Shown here: positions 33,103-41,716 of the stretch, one piece after another
How positions within the stretch are numbered: position 1 is the stretch's first letter
How the letters are laid out: each line of letters opens with the position of its first letter
Made by a program: the position numbers and the translations under genes
The notes under the pieces: generated by a model
What the model saw: the letters and a program-made list of their open reading frames with translations, nothing else
Told to the model about the DNA's origin: nothing
Database searches by the model: none
Source of the DNA: Microbacterium sp. MM2322
GTDB lineage: Bacteria; Actinomycetota; Actinomycetes; Actinomycetales; Microbacteriaceae
NCBI RefSeq assembly: GCF_964186585.1
Contig: NZ_OZ075067.1
Coordinates: 2,604,001-2,668,000 of the forward strand
Direction of reading: 5' to 3'
Length of the DNA stretch: 64,000 bases

Positions 33103-35514
33103 TCAGACGCCGCGCACCGCCGCGCGAACGTCCTCGTAGCCGTCAGCCGATGCGGTGATGACGACCTCGCCCGGCCCGTCCACGCGGACCACCGCGAGCA
33201 CGCGACCGTCGTACGTCGTGTACGAGGAGGCGCCGAACGACTCCTCGGTGCGCGCCCGCCCCGACCCGAGACCTGCCAGGACAGCCGGGCCCGAGACGGA
33301 GACCTCGACCGGCAAGTCGCGGTCGGCGACGGCGATGCCGTCGTCGTCCGCGAGGGTGATCGCGACGAAAGCGAGCCCGCCGACCGCGACTTCGTCGCGT
33401 TCGGCGCGGACGTGGAGGCGCGGGGTGCCGGCGGCGCGGAGGACGTGCCTGCCGATCTCCTCGCCCGCGCGCCGGGCGACGGCGACGAGCTCGCCGGGGC
33501 GGAACTCGGTCTCGAACCGGGCGATGAAGGCCTTCTCGACGCCGACGGCCGCCGATCCGATGCTCCTGCCATCGAGCAACAGTTCGACCTCGTCGGCGTC
33601 CGCATACACGTCCACCGTCACCGGGGCGCCCGGCGCGGCATCCCAACTCCACGTCGACACGGTGTCGGTCCACGACCACGGTGTCGTCTCGGTCGGACGG
33701 CCATGATGCTGCGGACGGTGGACGGCGATGTAAGGATCGGTGCGCAGGCCGTAGACGACCTCGCGGTAGTACGAGATCGTCCGACGGTGACCCGTGATGT
33801 CGATGTCTCCGGACTCGGCGAGACGGTAGGGGTAGGGCCCGGCGGTGCCGGTGGACTCGTACCCGGGCTCGTCCGTGTAGTCGACGCGGCCGATCCCGGC
33901 CTCGCCGAGGTAATCCCACCCTGTCCAGGTGAAATCCCCGATCACGTGCGGCAGCTCCGTCACGAGCGACCACATCACGTCGATGCGCTGCGGGAAGGTC
34001 TCGGATCCGACGATGATGCGGTTCGGGTGGTCGACGGCATCCTGCCGGTACCGGGAATCCGCGTAGTTCAGGCCGACGATGTCGAGCACCGCGGCGGACT
34101 CCTCGATCGAGGCGCTGACCAGCGGCGAGGCGTTCATGAGTCCCATCGCGTCGCCCATGTTCGCCATCATCGTGTTGGCGTCCTCGACCTGCTCGCGCGC
34201 CTCCGCCATCCTCGGCAGGTTGGCGATGACGCCGTTGATGCCGTTCGTCACGAAGCGGGTCGGGTCGAGGTCACGGACGCGCTCGGCGAGCCGGCGGCTC
34301 CACGTGGACCCGACCGGGGTGCCGAGCTCGAGGATCTCATTGCCGATCGAGTACATGACCACGCTCGGATGGTTGCGGTCCTTCGCGATGAGACCGGCGA
34401 CATCCCGCTTCCACCGCTCGGGGAAGGTGGTCGTCGCATCGTGCGGCGCCTTCGCCCGGGTCCACGCATCGGCGAGCTCGTCCATCACGACGAGACCGTG
34501 ACGATCGCACGCATCGAGCATGGCCCGGCTCATCGGGTTGTGGGCGCTGCGGAGGGCGTTGAACCCGGCAACCTTCAAAAGACGTACGCGACGGTCCTCC
34601 GCGTCGTCGAAGGTCGCCGCCCCGAGAGGGCCGTTGTCGTGGTGCACGCACGCGCCGCGGAGCTTCACGGTCCGCCCATTGATTCGCAGACCGTTCCGCG
34701 GGTCCAGCTGCAGAGTCCGGATGCCGAAGACGGTGACCTCCTCGTCGAGGACGGCACCGGCGGCATCCGTCACCGTCGTCCGGAGGGAGTAGAGGTGCGG
34801 ATGATCGGGGTGCCAGCGGAGCGGCCGATCCACCACGAGGCGAGCTCGGGCGACGGCATCCGTTCCGGGGAGGACCGTGACCGGAGAGGAGCCGGATGCC
34901 GCGACCGTGCCGGTGGGCCCCGTCACCGTCCAGGCCATCCGCGTCTCGCGCGTGTGCCGCGTCGCGTTGCGGACGGCGACTGCGACCGCGACGACGGCGC
35001 GCTCGTCGTCGACGTCGGGCGTGGTCACGACCACACCGTCCTTCGCGATGTGTACCGGATCGGAGACGACGAGGTGGACGGGCCGATAGATGCCTGCTCC
35101 GCTGTACCACCGGCTGTCGCGGTGCGCTCGCGCTTCGACGGTGAGCGTGTTCGTCTCGCCGAAGCGCAGGAACGGGTCGAGCTCGGCGGAGAAGCCGGCG
35201 TAGCCGTTGGCCTCGTGCGTGACGACCTCACCGTTGAGGAACACGACGGCGTCGCGGTAGACGCCCTCGAACTCGATGCGCACCGTCTTGTCGCGCCAGG
35301 ACTCCGGAACCTCGAGCGGGCGGACGTACTCGAACGCTCCGCCGGGGGTGTACCCGCTGTGGACGCCCTGGACCTCCGAGGCCGAGCGCGGGAGGTCACG
35401 GAGCGCGTCGTGCGGGAGCCCGACGGCGACGGGACCGGCGCCGTCGGGGTGGGATTCGAAGGGGCCGAGCTTGGGTGCGACGGTCCAGCCGTCGTGCAGC
35501 GTGGTGCGGGTCAT
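33103..35514 (-). CDS. Glycoside hydrolase family 2 (beta-galactosidase/glucuronidase type)
   Basis: An 803-aa retaining glycosidase. Order of parts: N-terminal jelly roll (HDGWTVAPKLGPF, GAFEYVRPLEVPESW), Ig-like domain, TIM barrel with RSAHNPMSRAMLDACDRHGL, acid/base Glu in YSIGNEILE and probable nucleophile Glu in IVGSETFP, then two more beta-domains with AVAVADRDLPVEVSV-like repeats at the C-terminus. No signal peptide, so it acts in the cytoplasm. Its ATG overlaps the TetR stop (ATGA), so it is the direct partner of that regulator. Substrate could be a beta-galactoside or beta-glucuronide released from imported glycosides. Confidence 0.88.
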   Translation of the reverse strand: MTRTTLHDGWTVAPKLGPFESHPDGAGPVAVGLPHDALRDLPRSASEVQGVHSGYTPGGAFEYVRPLEVPESWRDKTVRIEFEGVYRDAVVFLNGEVVTHEANGYAGFSAELDPFLRFGETNTLTVEARAHRDSRWYSGAGIYRPVHLVVSDPVHIAKDGVVVTTPDVDDERAVVAVAVAVRNATRHTRETRMAWTVTGPTGTVAASGSSPVTVLPGTDAVARARLVVDRPLRWHPDHPHLYSLRTTVTDAAGAVLDEEVTVFGIRTLQLDPRNGLRINGRTVKLRGACVHHDNGPLGAATFDDAEDRRVRLLKVAGFNALRSAHNPMSRAMLDACDRHGLVVMDELADAWTRAKAPHDATTTFPERWKRDVAGLIAKDRNHPSVVMYSIGNEILELGTPVGSTWSRRLAERVRDLDPTRFVTNGINGVIANLPRMAEAREQVEDANTMMANMGDAMGLMNASPLVSASIEESAAVLDIVGLNYADSRYRQDAVDHPNRIIVGSETFPQRIDVMWSLVTELPHVIGDFTWTGWDYLGEAGIGRVDYTDEPGYESTGTAGPYPYRLAESGDIDITGHRRTISYYREVVYGLRTDPYIAVHRPQHHGRPTETTPWSWTDTVSTWSWDAAPGAPVTVDVYADADEVELLLDGRSIGSAAVGVEKAFIARFETEFRPGELVAVARRAGEEIGRHVLRAAGTPRLHVRAERDEVAVGGLAFVAITLADDDGIAVADRDLPVEVSVSGPAVLAGLGSGRARTEESFGASSYTTYDGRVLAVVRVDGPGEVVITASADGYEDVRAAVRGV

Positions 35515-36203
35515 GAGGGGGTGTCCTCCGCGGGGTCGTCTTCTTCGGCGCCGGAACCGCCCGGCTCGGCATCCCAATCGATGTCGGCGAACGTCATGAA
35601 CAGCGCTCGGAGCTCGTCGGCCATGTCGAGAACGGAGCGATCAAGCAACCACTGGATCTGGAGACCGTCCATGAGCGCGATGATCGTGATCGCTGCGCGC
35701 CGAGGCGTCATCCCGTGGCGGAGACGACCGTCGCGCTCGAGGTTGGTGAGCGCGCGCTCGATGGTGGTGCGCGTGAACGCGTACCGCCGGACGAAATACG
35801 CGTGCGCAGGATGGTCGGGCGCCGTCGCCTCCGCGGAGAGCGTCGCGAAGAGTTCGACGACCCCGGGGATCGACATGTTGTACTCGGCGAGGGTGATGAG
35901 GCCGCGGAGGACAGCCGCGCCGTCCTCCGAGTCCGACGGCACGATCGAGCGCGCACGGTCGTCCTTGGCCGCGAGGACCGCCTCGAGGAGCGCGCTCTTG
36001 TTGCGGAAGTGGTGGAGCAGACCGGCTTCGCTCATGCCGACGCGGACCGCGATCTCCCGCAGCGATCCGGATCGGTAGCCGGAGCCGGAGAAGACCTCCA
36101 GGGCCGCGTCCAGGATCGCCTGTCGCGTCGCCTCCGTCTTGGCATACGTGCCCCGTCGCCGCACGTGCGCCGGCGCTATCGAGTCCGTGTTCGTCATCAC
36201 CAT
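35511..36203 (-). CDS. TetR family regulator of the glycoside island
   Basis: About 230 aa. N-terminal TetR helix-turn-helix: TRQAILDAALEVFSGSGYRS, LREIAVRVGMSEAGLLHHF. The C-terminal ligand domain contains ALMDGLQIQWLLD, closely matched in the other TetR of this island (50850-51425). It is divergent from the ABC-importer genes across a 177-bp region holding two CTAG palindromes, the probable operators. The start is ATG at 36203, with ATG 36197 also possible. Overlaps the GH2 start by 4 bp. Confidence 0.9.
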   Translation of the reverse strand: MVMTNTDSIAPAHVRRRGTYAKTEATRQAILDAALEVFSGSGYRSGSLREIAVRVGMSEAGLLHHFRNKSALLEAVLAAKDDRARSIVPSDSEDGAAVLRGLITLAEYNMSIPGVVELFATLSAEATAPDHPAHAYFVRRYAFTRTTIERALTNLERDGRLRHGMTPRRAAITIIALMDGLQIQWLLDRSVLDMADELRALFMTFADIDWDAEPGGSGAEEDDPAEDTPS

Positions 36204-36263
36204 CGATTCTCTGAGACCGCTCCCGTGAACGATCATCGGGGCCAGTTTGCACGGTTCGATAAC

Positions 36264-36318
36264 AAAAACCTAGCGATGGCTAGATTTTCATTCTGAAAAC
36301 CTAGTGCCCACTAGAAAT
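36264..36318. promoter_or_regulatory. Two CTAG palindromic operators
   Basis: Site 1: CTAGC-GATG-GCTAG at 36270-36283. Site 2: CTAGTG-CC-CACTAG at 36301-36314. Both are flanked by AAAAC on the left and an A/T run (ATTTT or AAATT) on the right. Centres are 31 bp apart, about three helical turns. CTAG is rare elsewhere in the window. They lie between divergent tetR and the substrate-binding protein gene and are the best candidates for binding of that TetR. A further single CTAG is at 36324-36327. Confidence 0.7.
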
Positions 36319-36380
36319 TGCTGCTAGCGTCCGGGCCAGAGCGATCCGCAGGGGTATCGCCACCCGAAATGAGGACAATG

Positions 36381-37910
36381 ATGTTCCGATGGAAGGCCAC
36401 AGCAGCCGTCGCCGTCGTCGCAGCTCTCGCACTGACCGGATGCGCCGGTGGAGACACGACGAACACCAGCGGTGAAGGAGGGAAAGCCGATCGGCTCACC
36501 CTCATCTCGATCGCCGCGCCGACGAGCTACGACATCGGCGCCGGCGCCGAATGGGGTAACCGCAGCGAGTTCTTCGAGGCCGTGTTCGACACGCTCCTGC
36601 GCAAAGACTCCTCCGGCGAGATCCAGCCCAACCTCGCCACCAAGTGGGAGTACAACGAGGACAACACCGTCCTGACCCTCACCCTTCGCGACGACGCGAA
36701 GTTCACCGACGGCACGGCGGTCGACGCCGACGCAGTCGTGGGCAGCCTCGAGCGCTTCCGCGACGGCACCTCACCGCAGGCCGCCACCCTCGCGGGCAAG
36801 GAGTTCGCCGCCCCCGACGCGACCACCGTGACGATCACGCAGGACGCTCCCGACCCCTCGCTCGAGAACCTCCTCTCGATCGCCCCCGGCCTCGTCCAGG
36901 CACCGTCGAGCTTCGACGACGACAACTCGGCGACGGCGCCGGTCGGCTCGGGCCCCTACATCCTCGACACCGCGTCGAGCGTCACCGGCACCACGTACAA
37001 CTACACGGCCAACCCCGACTACTGGAACAAGGACGCCGTCAAGTACGAGAACCTGACGATCAACGTGATGGAAGACACCACAGCGATCCTCAACGCCATC
37101 CGTGCGGGCGAAGCCAATGGCGCCAAGATCGCGGACAACAACACGATCGCCGATGTCGAAGCCGCGGGCTGGACGATCGAGTCCAACGAGCTCGACTTCC
37201 AGGGGCTGCTGCTGCTCGACCGTGCCGGCACGATGGCGCCCGAGCTCGCCGACCTCAAGGTCCGCCAGGCGATCAACATGGCGTTCGACCGTGAGGCGCT
37301 CCTGCAGTCGCTGCAGAGCGGGTACGGCTCCGTCACCGAGCAGGTCTTCCCCGAGACGTCCGCCGCGTACGACGCTGCGCTCGACAGCACCTACGCGTAC
37401 GACCCGGATGCCGCGAAGGCCCTCCTCGCCGAGGCCGGCTACCCCGACGGGTTCACGCTGAACATGATGTCGACGCCGGCTTTCCAGACAACGTTCGACC
37501 TGGTCGCCCAGCAGCTGTCGGACATCGGGATCACCGTCAAGTACACCGACCCGGGCGCGAGCAACTTCATCACCGACATGCTCGCCCCGAAGTACCCGGC
37601 GACCTGGATGGCGCTGGAGCAGAACCCCGACTGGCAGTTGATCAACTTCATGATCGCGCCGAACGCCACGTTCAACCCGTTCAAGTACCAGGACGACACC
37701 GTCGACGGATACATCGAGACGATCCAGCGGGGCACCGAGGAGGAGGCCACGGCCGCCGCCAAGGAGCTCAACAAGTACATCGTCGACCAGGCCTGGTTCG
37801 CGCCGTTCTACCGCGTGCAGGGTTCGTTCGCGACCGACGCGACCACGGACCTCACCTTCTGGCCCACCAACGCCTACCCGTCGATCTTCGACTTCGCGCC
37901 GAAGAACTGA
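36381..37910 (+). CDS. ABC transporter substrate-binding lipoprotein (family 5)
   Basis: About 509 aa. Signal peptide and lipobox LTGC (Cys near residue 21), then a large family-5 (DppA/OppA-type) binding fold: GNRSEFFEAVFDTLL, NLATKWEYNEDNTVLTLTLR, GSGPYILDTA and TAAAKELNKYIVDQAWFAPF. Family-5 receptors bind peptides but also oligosaccharides; the flanking glycosidases argue for a glycoside here. I chose ATG 36381 because GAGGA lies 5 bases before it; ATG 36378 is too close. First gene of the importer operon, under the CTAG operators. Confidence 0.88.
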   Translation: MFRWKATAAVAVVAALALTGCAGGDTTNTSGEGGKADRLTLISIAAPTSYDIGAGAEWGNRSEFFEAVFDTLLRKDSSGEIQPNLATKWEYNEDNTVLTLTLRDDAKFTDGTAVDADAVVGSLERFRDGTSPQAATLAGKEFAAPDATTVTITQDAPDPSLENLLSIAPGLVQAPSSFDDDNSATAPVGSGPYILDTASSVTGTTYNYTANPDYWNKDAVKYENLTINVMEDTTAILNAIRAGEANGAKIADNNTIADVEAAGWTIESNELDFQGLLLLDRAGTMAPELADLKVRQAINMAFDREALLQSLQSGYGSVTEQVFPETSAAYDAALDSTYAYDPDAAKALLAEAGYPDGFTLNMMSTPAFQTTFDLVAQQLSDIGITVKYTDPGASNFITDMLAPKYPATWMALEQNPDWQLINFMIAPNATFNPFKYQDDTVDGYIETIQRGTEEEATAAAKELNKYIVDQAWFAPFYRVQGSFATDATTDLTFWPTNAYPSIFDFAPKN

Positions 37911-37917
37911 TCGATCC

Positions 37918-37952
37918 GTCGGGTGGCGGCGGCCCCGTCGCCGCCACCCGAC
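37918..37952 (+). terminator. Hairpin after the binding-protein gene
   Basis: A perfect 14-bp stem with a 7-base loop, 7 bp after the stop codon. Such hairpins commonly stabilise or partly terminate the binding-protein part of the message so that the receptor exceeds the permeases. Confidence 0.7.
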
Positions 37953-37973
37953 GACCACTCTCGGGAAGGCATC

Positions 37974-38915
37974 ATGCTGTCATTCATCATCAGGCGCGTC
38001 GTCTCCGGCGTCGTCCTCGTCGCGGTCATCTCCGCGCTCTCCTTCTTCCTGCTGTACGCAGGAGGCGGTGACATCGCCCGCCGCATCCTCGGTGAGAATG
38101 CGACCGCCGAGACGGTCGCAAAGAAGACCGAGGAACTCGGGCTCAACCGCCCCCTCCTCGTGCAGTTCGGCGACTGGCTCTCCTCCGCCCTCACGGGAAA
38201 CCTCGGTCGCAGCTGGTTCACCGGCGAACTGGTCAGCGTCAGCGTGAGCACCCGCCTCGCGGTCACACTGTCGCTCGTGGTCGGCGCCACCCTCATCTCG
38301 GCCGTCATCGCGATCGTCCTCGGCGTCCTCGCGGCCCGCCGCGGCGGCGCCGTCGACGGAGCCGTCCAGCTCGTCTCCCTCGTCGGCTTCGCGATCCCGG
38401 GCTTCCTCATCGCCCTCATGCTCGTGCTCGTCTTCGCCGTCAACCTCCAGCTGTTCAAGGCAACCGGGTACATCCCCATCGGCACCTCGCTCACCGGCTG
38501 GCTCTCGTCGGTGACGCTCCCGATCACCGCCCTGTCGATCGGGGCGATCGCCTCCGTCGCGGTGCAGGTGCGCGGGTCGGTCATCGATGCGACCTCCCGC
38601 GACTACGTCCGCACCCTTCGAGCGCGCGGGCTCAGCGAGCGGTCGGTGATCTACAAGCACGTGCTCCGCAACGCCGGCGGCCCCGCCCTCGCCGTCCTCG
38701 CCCTGCAGTTCGTCGGGCTCCTCGGCGGCGCCGTCGTCGTCGAGCAGATCTTCGCGATCCCGGGGATGGGGCAGCTCAGCGTCCGCTCGACGGTGCTCGG
38801 CGACATCCCCGTCGTGATGGGACTCGTGATCGCATTCGCGATCCTCGTCATCATCGTCAACCTGCTGATCGACCTCGCCCAGGCCGCTCTGAACCCGAAG
38901 GTGAGACTGTCATGA
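37974..38915 (+). CDS. ABC transporter permease (DppB-like)
   Basis: A 313-aa inner-membrane permease with six predicted helices. The ABC permease coupling loop shows in DYVRTLRARGLSERSVIYKH, and EQIFAIPGMGQLSVRS is typical of DppB/OppB proteins. I chose ATG 37974, with GGAAGG upstream. Its stop overlaps the next gene by 4 bp (ATGA). Partner of the fused permease-ATPase downstream. Confidence 0.92.
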   Translation: MLSFIIRRVVSGVVLVAVISALSFFLLYAGGGDIARRILGENATAETVAKKTEELGLNRPLLVQFGDWLSSALTGNLGRSWFTGELVSVSVSTRLAVTLSLVVGATLISAVIAIVLGVLAARRGGAVDGAVQLVSLVGFAIPGFLIALMLVLVFAVNLQLFKATGYIPIGTSLTGWLSSVTLPITALSIGAIASVAVQVRGSVIDATSRDYVRTLRARGLSERSVIYKHVLRNAGGPALAVLALQFVGLLGGAVVVEQIFAIPGMGQLSVRSTVLGDIPVVMGLVIAFAILVIIVNLLIDLAQAALNPKVRLS

Positions 38916-40786
38916 GCGAACTCTCCACACCCCTCGCCGTGCCGGCTCCCGGCAAGGCACCCGTCAGGATGAACCTCTTCCGGCGCATCCTCAAGCGCCC
39001 CCTCGGAGTCGCGGCAGCCGCCTTCCTGCTCCTGGTCGCGATCATCGCGATCATCGGTCCGCAGTTGGCTCCCCTCGACCCGAACTACGTCGACATCCGC
39101 AATGTGCTCGCCGCACCGGGCGGCCCGAACCTGCTCGGCACCGACTCGAGCGGCCGCGACGTGTGGTCACGCCTGCTCGCAGCCACTCAGACGAGCATCG
39201 CCGCCGCTCTCCTCGCCGTCGTCGTCGCGATCGTCATCGGCGTCATCAGCGGCCTCATCGCCGGCTACTACCAGGGCTGGTTCAACACGGTCGCGACGTG
39301 GATCACCGAGCTGAACATGGCACTGCCCGGCATCGTCGTCCTCCTCGCCGCACGCGCGGTCCTCGGGCCCTCGGTGTGGACATCGATGTTCATCTTCGGC
39401 CTGCTCCTCGCCCCCTCGTTCTTCCGGCTCGTCTACGCGGCGGTCACGGCGGTACGAGACGAGCTGTACGTCGATGCGGCCCGAGTCTCAGGCCTCAGCG
39501 ACACCCGCATCATCGGGCGCCACGTCCTCTCGGTCGTGCGGGCGCCGATCATCATCCAGGCTTCGGTGATCGCGGGCATCGCGCTCGCGATCCAGTCCGG
39601 ACTCGAGTTCCTCGGGCTCGGCGACCCGCAGGTGCCCACCTGGGGAGCGATGCTCAGCGACGGCTTCAAGAGCATCAACCGGACGCCGTTCCTGCTGATC
39701 TGGCCGTCCATCGCCATCGCCCTCGTCTGCATCGCTCTCACCCTGCTCGCCAACGTCATGCGCGACGAGCTCGAGCGCACCGTCTCGGTGCGCCGCAAGC
39801 GCCGCCGCGCCGTGTCGACGGCGACCGGATCGATCGCCGCTGTGACCACGTCGATCTCGACCGGCGGCGGAGACCCCATCGAAGACCTCGACGAACTGCC
39901 GGTCATCGAGAACGCGGAGGTCATCCGCCACCCCGAGGACGCGCGCAGCAAGGCGAGCGAGAAGGTCCTCGAGGTGCGCGACCTGAAGGTCGGCTACGAC
40001 CAGCCCGACGGCTCGCACATCGAGGTCGTCCACGGCGTCTCGTTCGACATCCGCCGCGGCGAGGTCCACGGCCTCATCGGCGAATCGGGATCGGGCAAGA
40101 CCCAGACCGCCTTCGGCGTGCTGGGACTCCTCCCCCGCGGCGGTCACGTCACGGGGGGCTCGATCCTCTACGAGGGCACCGAGCTCGCCGACGCGAACGA
40201 CCGGGCGTACGCCGGCATCCGCGGCAAGCGGATCGGGTACATCCCGCAGGAGCCGATGAGCAACCTCGACCCGTCGTTCACGATCGGCAGCCAGCTCGTC
40301 GAGCCGCTGCGGGCGCACATGGGTCTGTCGAAGAAGGATGCCACTCAGCGCGCGCTCGATCTGCTCGCCCGCGTCGGCATCCCGCAGCCGCAGCGCACCT
40401 TCGAGGCCTACCCGTTCGAGGTCTCGGGCGGCATGGCCCAGCGCGTGCTGATCGCGGGGGCGGTGTCGACCGATCCCGACCTGATCATCGCGGACGAGCC
40501 GACCACGGCGCTCGACGTCACGGTCCAGGCAGAGGTACTCGATCTGCTCCGAGACCTGCAATCCGAACGGAACATGGCCATGCTCCTGGTGACGCACAAC
40601 TTCGGCGTCGTCGCCGACCTCTGCGACCGGGTCACGGTCATGCAGAACGGCCGGTTCGTCGAGCAGGGCCCCGTCCGGGCGATCTTCAACGACGCCCGCC
40701 ACCCCTACACCCAGGCACTGCTGGACGCGATCCTCGACGAGGGTCCCGCCCGCGGTCCGCTCGTCACGAAGGGAGCACGGGCATGA
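38912..40786 (+). CDS. Fused ABC permease-ATPase (DppC-DppD type)
   Basis: A 624-aa fusion. Residues ~20-295 are a DppC-like permease (GTDSSGRDVWSRLLAATQTS, DELYVDAARVSGLSDTRIIG). A ~50-residue basic/acidic linker follows (RRKRRRAVSTATG, then PIEDLDELP). Residues ~350-620 form a complete ATPase: Walker A GESGSGKT, Q-loop, signature VSGGMAQRV, Walker B LIIADEPTTALD and switch His in VTHNFG. Separate genes in E. coli; the fusion fixes one DppC and one DppD in each complex. Overlaps both neighbours by 4 bp. Confidence 0.93.
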   Translation: MSELSTPLAVPAPGKAPVRMNLFRRILKRPLGVAAAAFLLLVAIIAIIGPQLAPLDPNYVDIRNVLAAPGGPNLLGTDSSGRDVWSRLLAATQTSIAAALLAVVVAIVIGVISGLIAGYYQGWFNTVATWITELNMALPGIVVLLAARAVLGPSVWTSMFIFGLLLAPSFFRLVYAAVTAVRDELYVDAARVSGLSDTRIIGRHVLSVVRAPIIIQASVIAGIALAIQSGLEFLGLGDPQVPTWGAMLSDGFKSINRTPFLLIWPSIAIALVCIALTLLANVMRDELERTVSVRRKRRRAVSTATGSIAAVTTSISTGGGDPIEDLDELPVIENAEVIRHPEDARSKASEKVLEVRDLKVGYDQPDGSHIEVVHGVSFDIRRGEVHGLIGESGSGKTQTAFGVLGLLPRGGHVTGGSILYEGTELADANDRAYAGIRGKRIGYIPQEPMSNLDPSFTIGSQLVEPLRAHMGLSKKDATQRALDLLARVGIPQPQRTFEAYPFEVSGGMAQRVLIAGAVSTDPDLIIADEPTTALDVTVQAEVLDLLRDLQSERNMAMLLVTHNFGVVADLCDRVTVMQNGRFVEQGPVRAIFNDARHPYTQALLDAILDEGPARGPLVTKGARA

Positions 40787-41640
40787 CCGCTCCGCTGCTC
40801 GAGGTCACGGATCTCGTCGTCGAATACCCCGGCAAGGGTTTCCGCGCCGAACCGTTCCGCGCCCTGAAGGGCGTCTCGCTCGACATCCTGCCCGGCGAGA
40901 CCGTCGGCCTCGTCGGCGAGTCGGGATCGGGGAAGACGACCCTGGGCCGTGCGGCGCTCGGGCTGGCACCCGTCACCGGCGGCACGATCACCTACGACGG
41001 GCGCGACATCTCGCATCTCACCCGACGTCAGCGCCGCACGCTGACCAGTGAGATCCAGGTGGTCTTCCAGGACCCGTACTCGTCGCTCAACCCGTCGATG
41101 ACGATCGAGGAGATCCTCATCGAGCCGCTGAGGGCCGCCGGCATCGCGAAGACGACGGCACGGACCCGCGTGCGCGACCTGCTCGACCAGGTGGGCCTCC
41201 CCGCCGACGCGCGCGACCGGCTCCCACGCGAGTTCTCGGGCGGGCAGCGGCAGCGCGTCGCGATCGCCCGCGCGCTCGCGCTGGAGCCCCGACTGATCGT
41301 CTGCGACGAGCCCGTCTCGGCGCTCGACCTGTCGACGCAGGCACGCGTGCTCGACCTGTTCGTCGAGATCCAGGAGCGCACCGGCGTCGCCTATCTGTTC
41401 GTGACGCACGACCTCGCCGTCGTGCGACACGTCAGCCACCGCGTCGCCGTGATGTACCGGGGCGAGATCGTCGAGTACGGCGACGGCGACCGTGTGACCT
41501 CGGAACCCGAACACCCGTACACCCAGCGGCTCTTCATGGCCGCTCCGGTGCCCGACCCGGACAAGCAGGAAGAACGTCGCGCCGCGCGACGCGCCTTCCT
41601 CGCCTCCGAGGCCGCGGCATCCGCTCCGGGCGCCGCCTGA
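40783..41640 (+). CDS. ABC transporter ATPase (DppF-like)
   Basis: A 285-aa ATPase: Walker A GESGSGKTT, Q-loop VVFQDPYSSLNPSMT, signature FSGGQRQRVAIARALA, Walker B LIVCDEPVSALD and VTHDLAVV. The C-terminal HPYTQRLFMAAPVPDP is the oligopeptide-transporter ATPase extension. Starts within the stop of the fused gene (ATGA). Completes a heterodimeric importer with the ATPase half of the fused protein. Confidence 0.95.
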   Translation: MTAPLLEVTDLVVEYPGKGFRAEPFRALKGVSLDILPGETVGLVGESGSGKTTLGRAALGLAPVTGGTITYDGRDISHLTRRQRRTLTSEIQVVFQDPYSSLNPSMTIEEILIEPLRAAGIAKTTARTRVRDLLDQVGLPADARDRLPREFSGGQRQRVAIARALALEPRLIVCDEPVSALDLSTQARVLDLFVEIQERTGVAYLFVTHDLAVVRHVSHRVAVMYRGEIVEYGDGDRVTSEPEHPYTQRLFMAAPVPDPDKQEERRAARRAFLASEAAASAPGAA

Positions 41641-41642
41641 CC

Positions 41643-41678
41643 GGATGCCGGCGCGCCGACTCTCGCGCGCCGGCATCC
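41643..41678 (+). terminator. Hairpin between importer and glycosidase genes
   Basis: A perfect 14-bp stem built from GGATGCCGGCGCGC and its complement with an 8-base loop, followed by a pyrimidine-rich stretch (CACCCCTTCTTCTC). It may partly end the importer transcript or attenuate read-through into the GH3 gene. Confidence 0.65.
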
Positions 41679-41716
41679 ACCACCCCTTCTTCTCACTTTC
41701 GATCACAGGAGATCGC

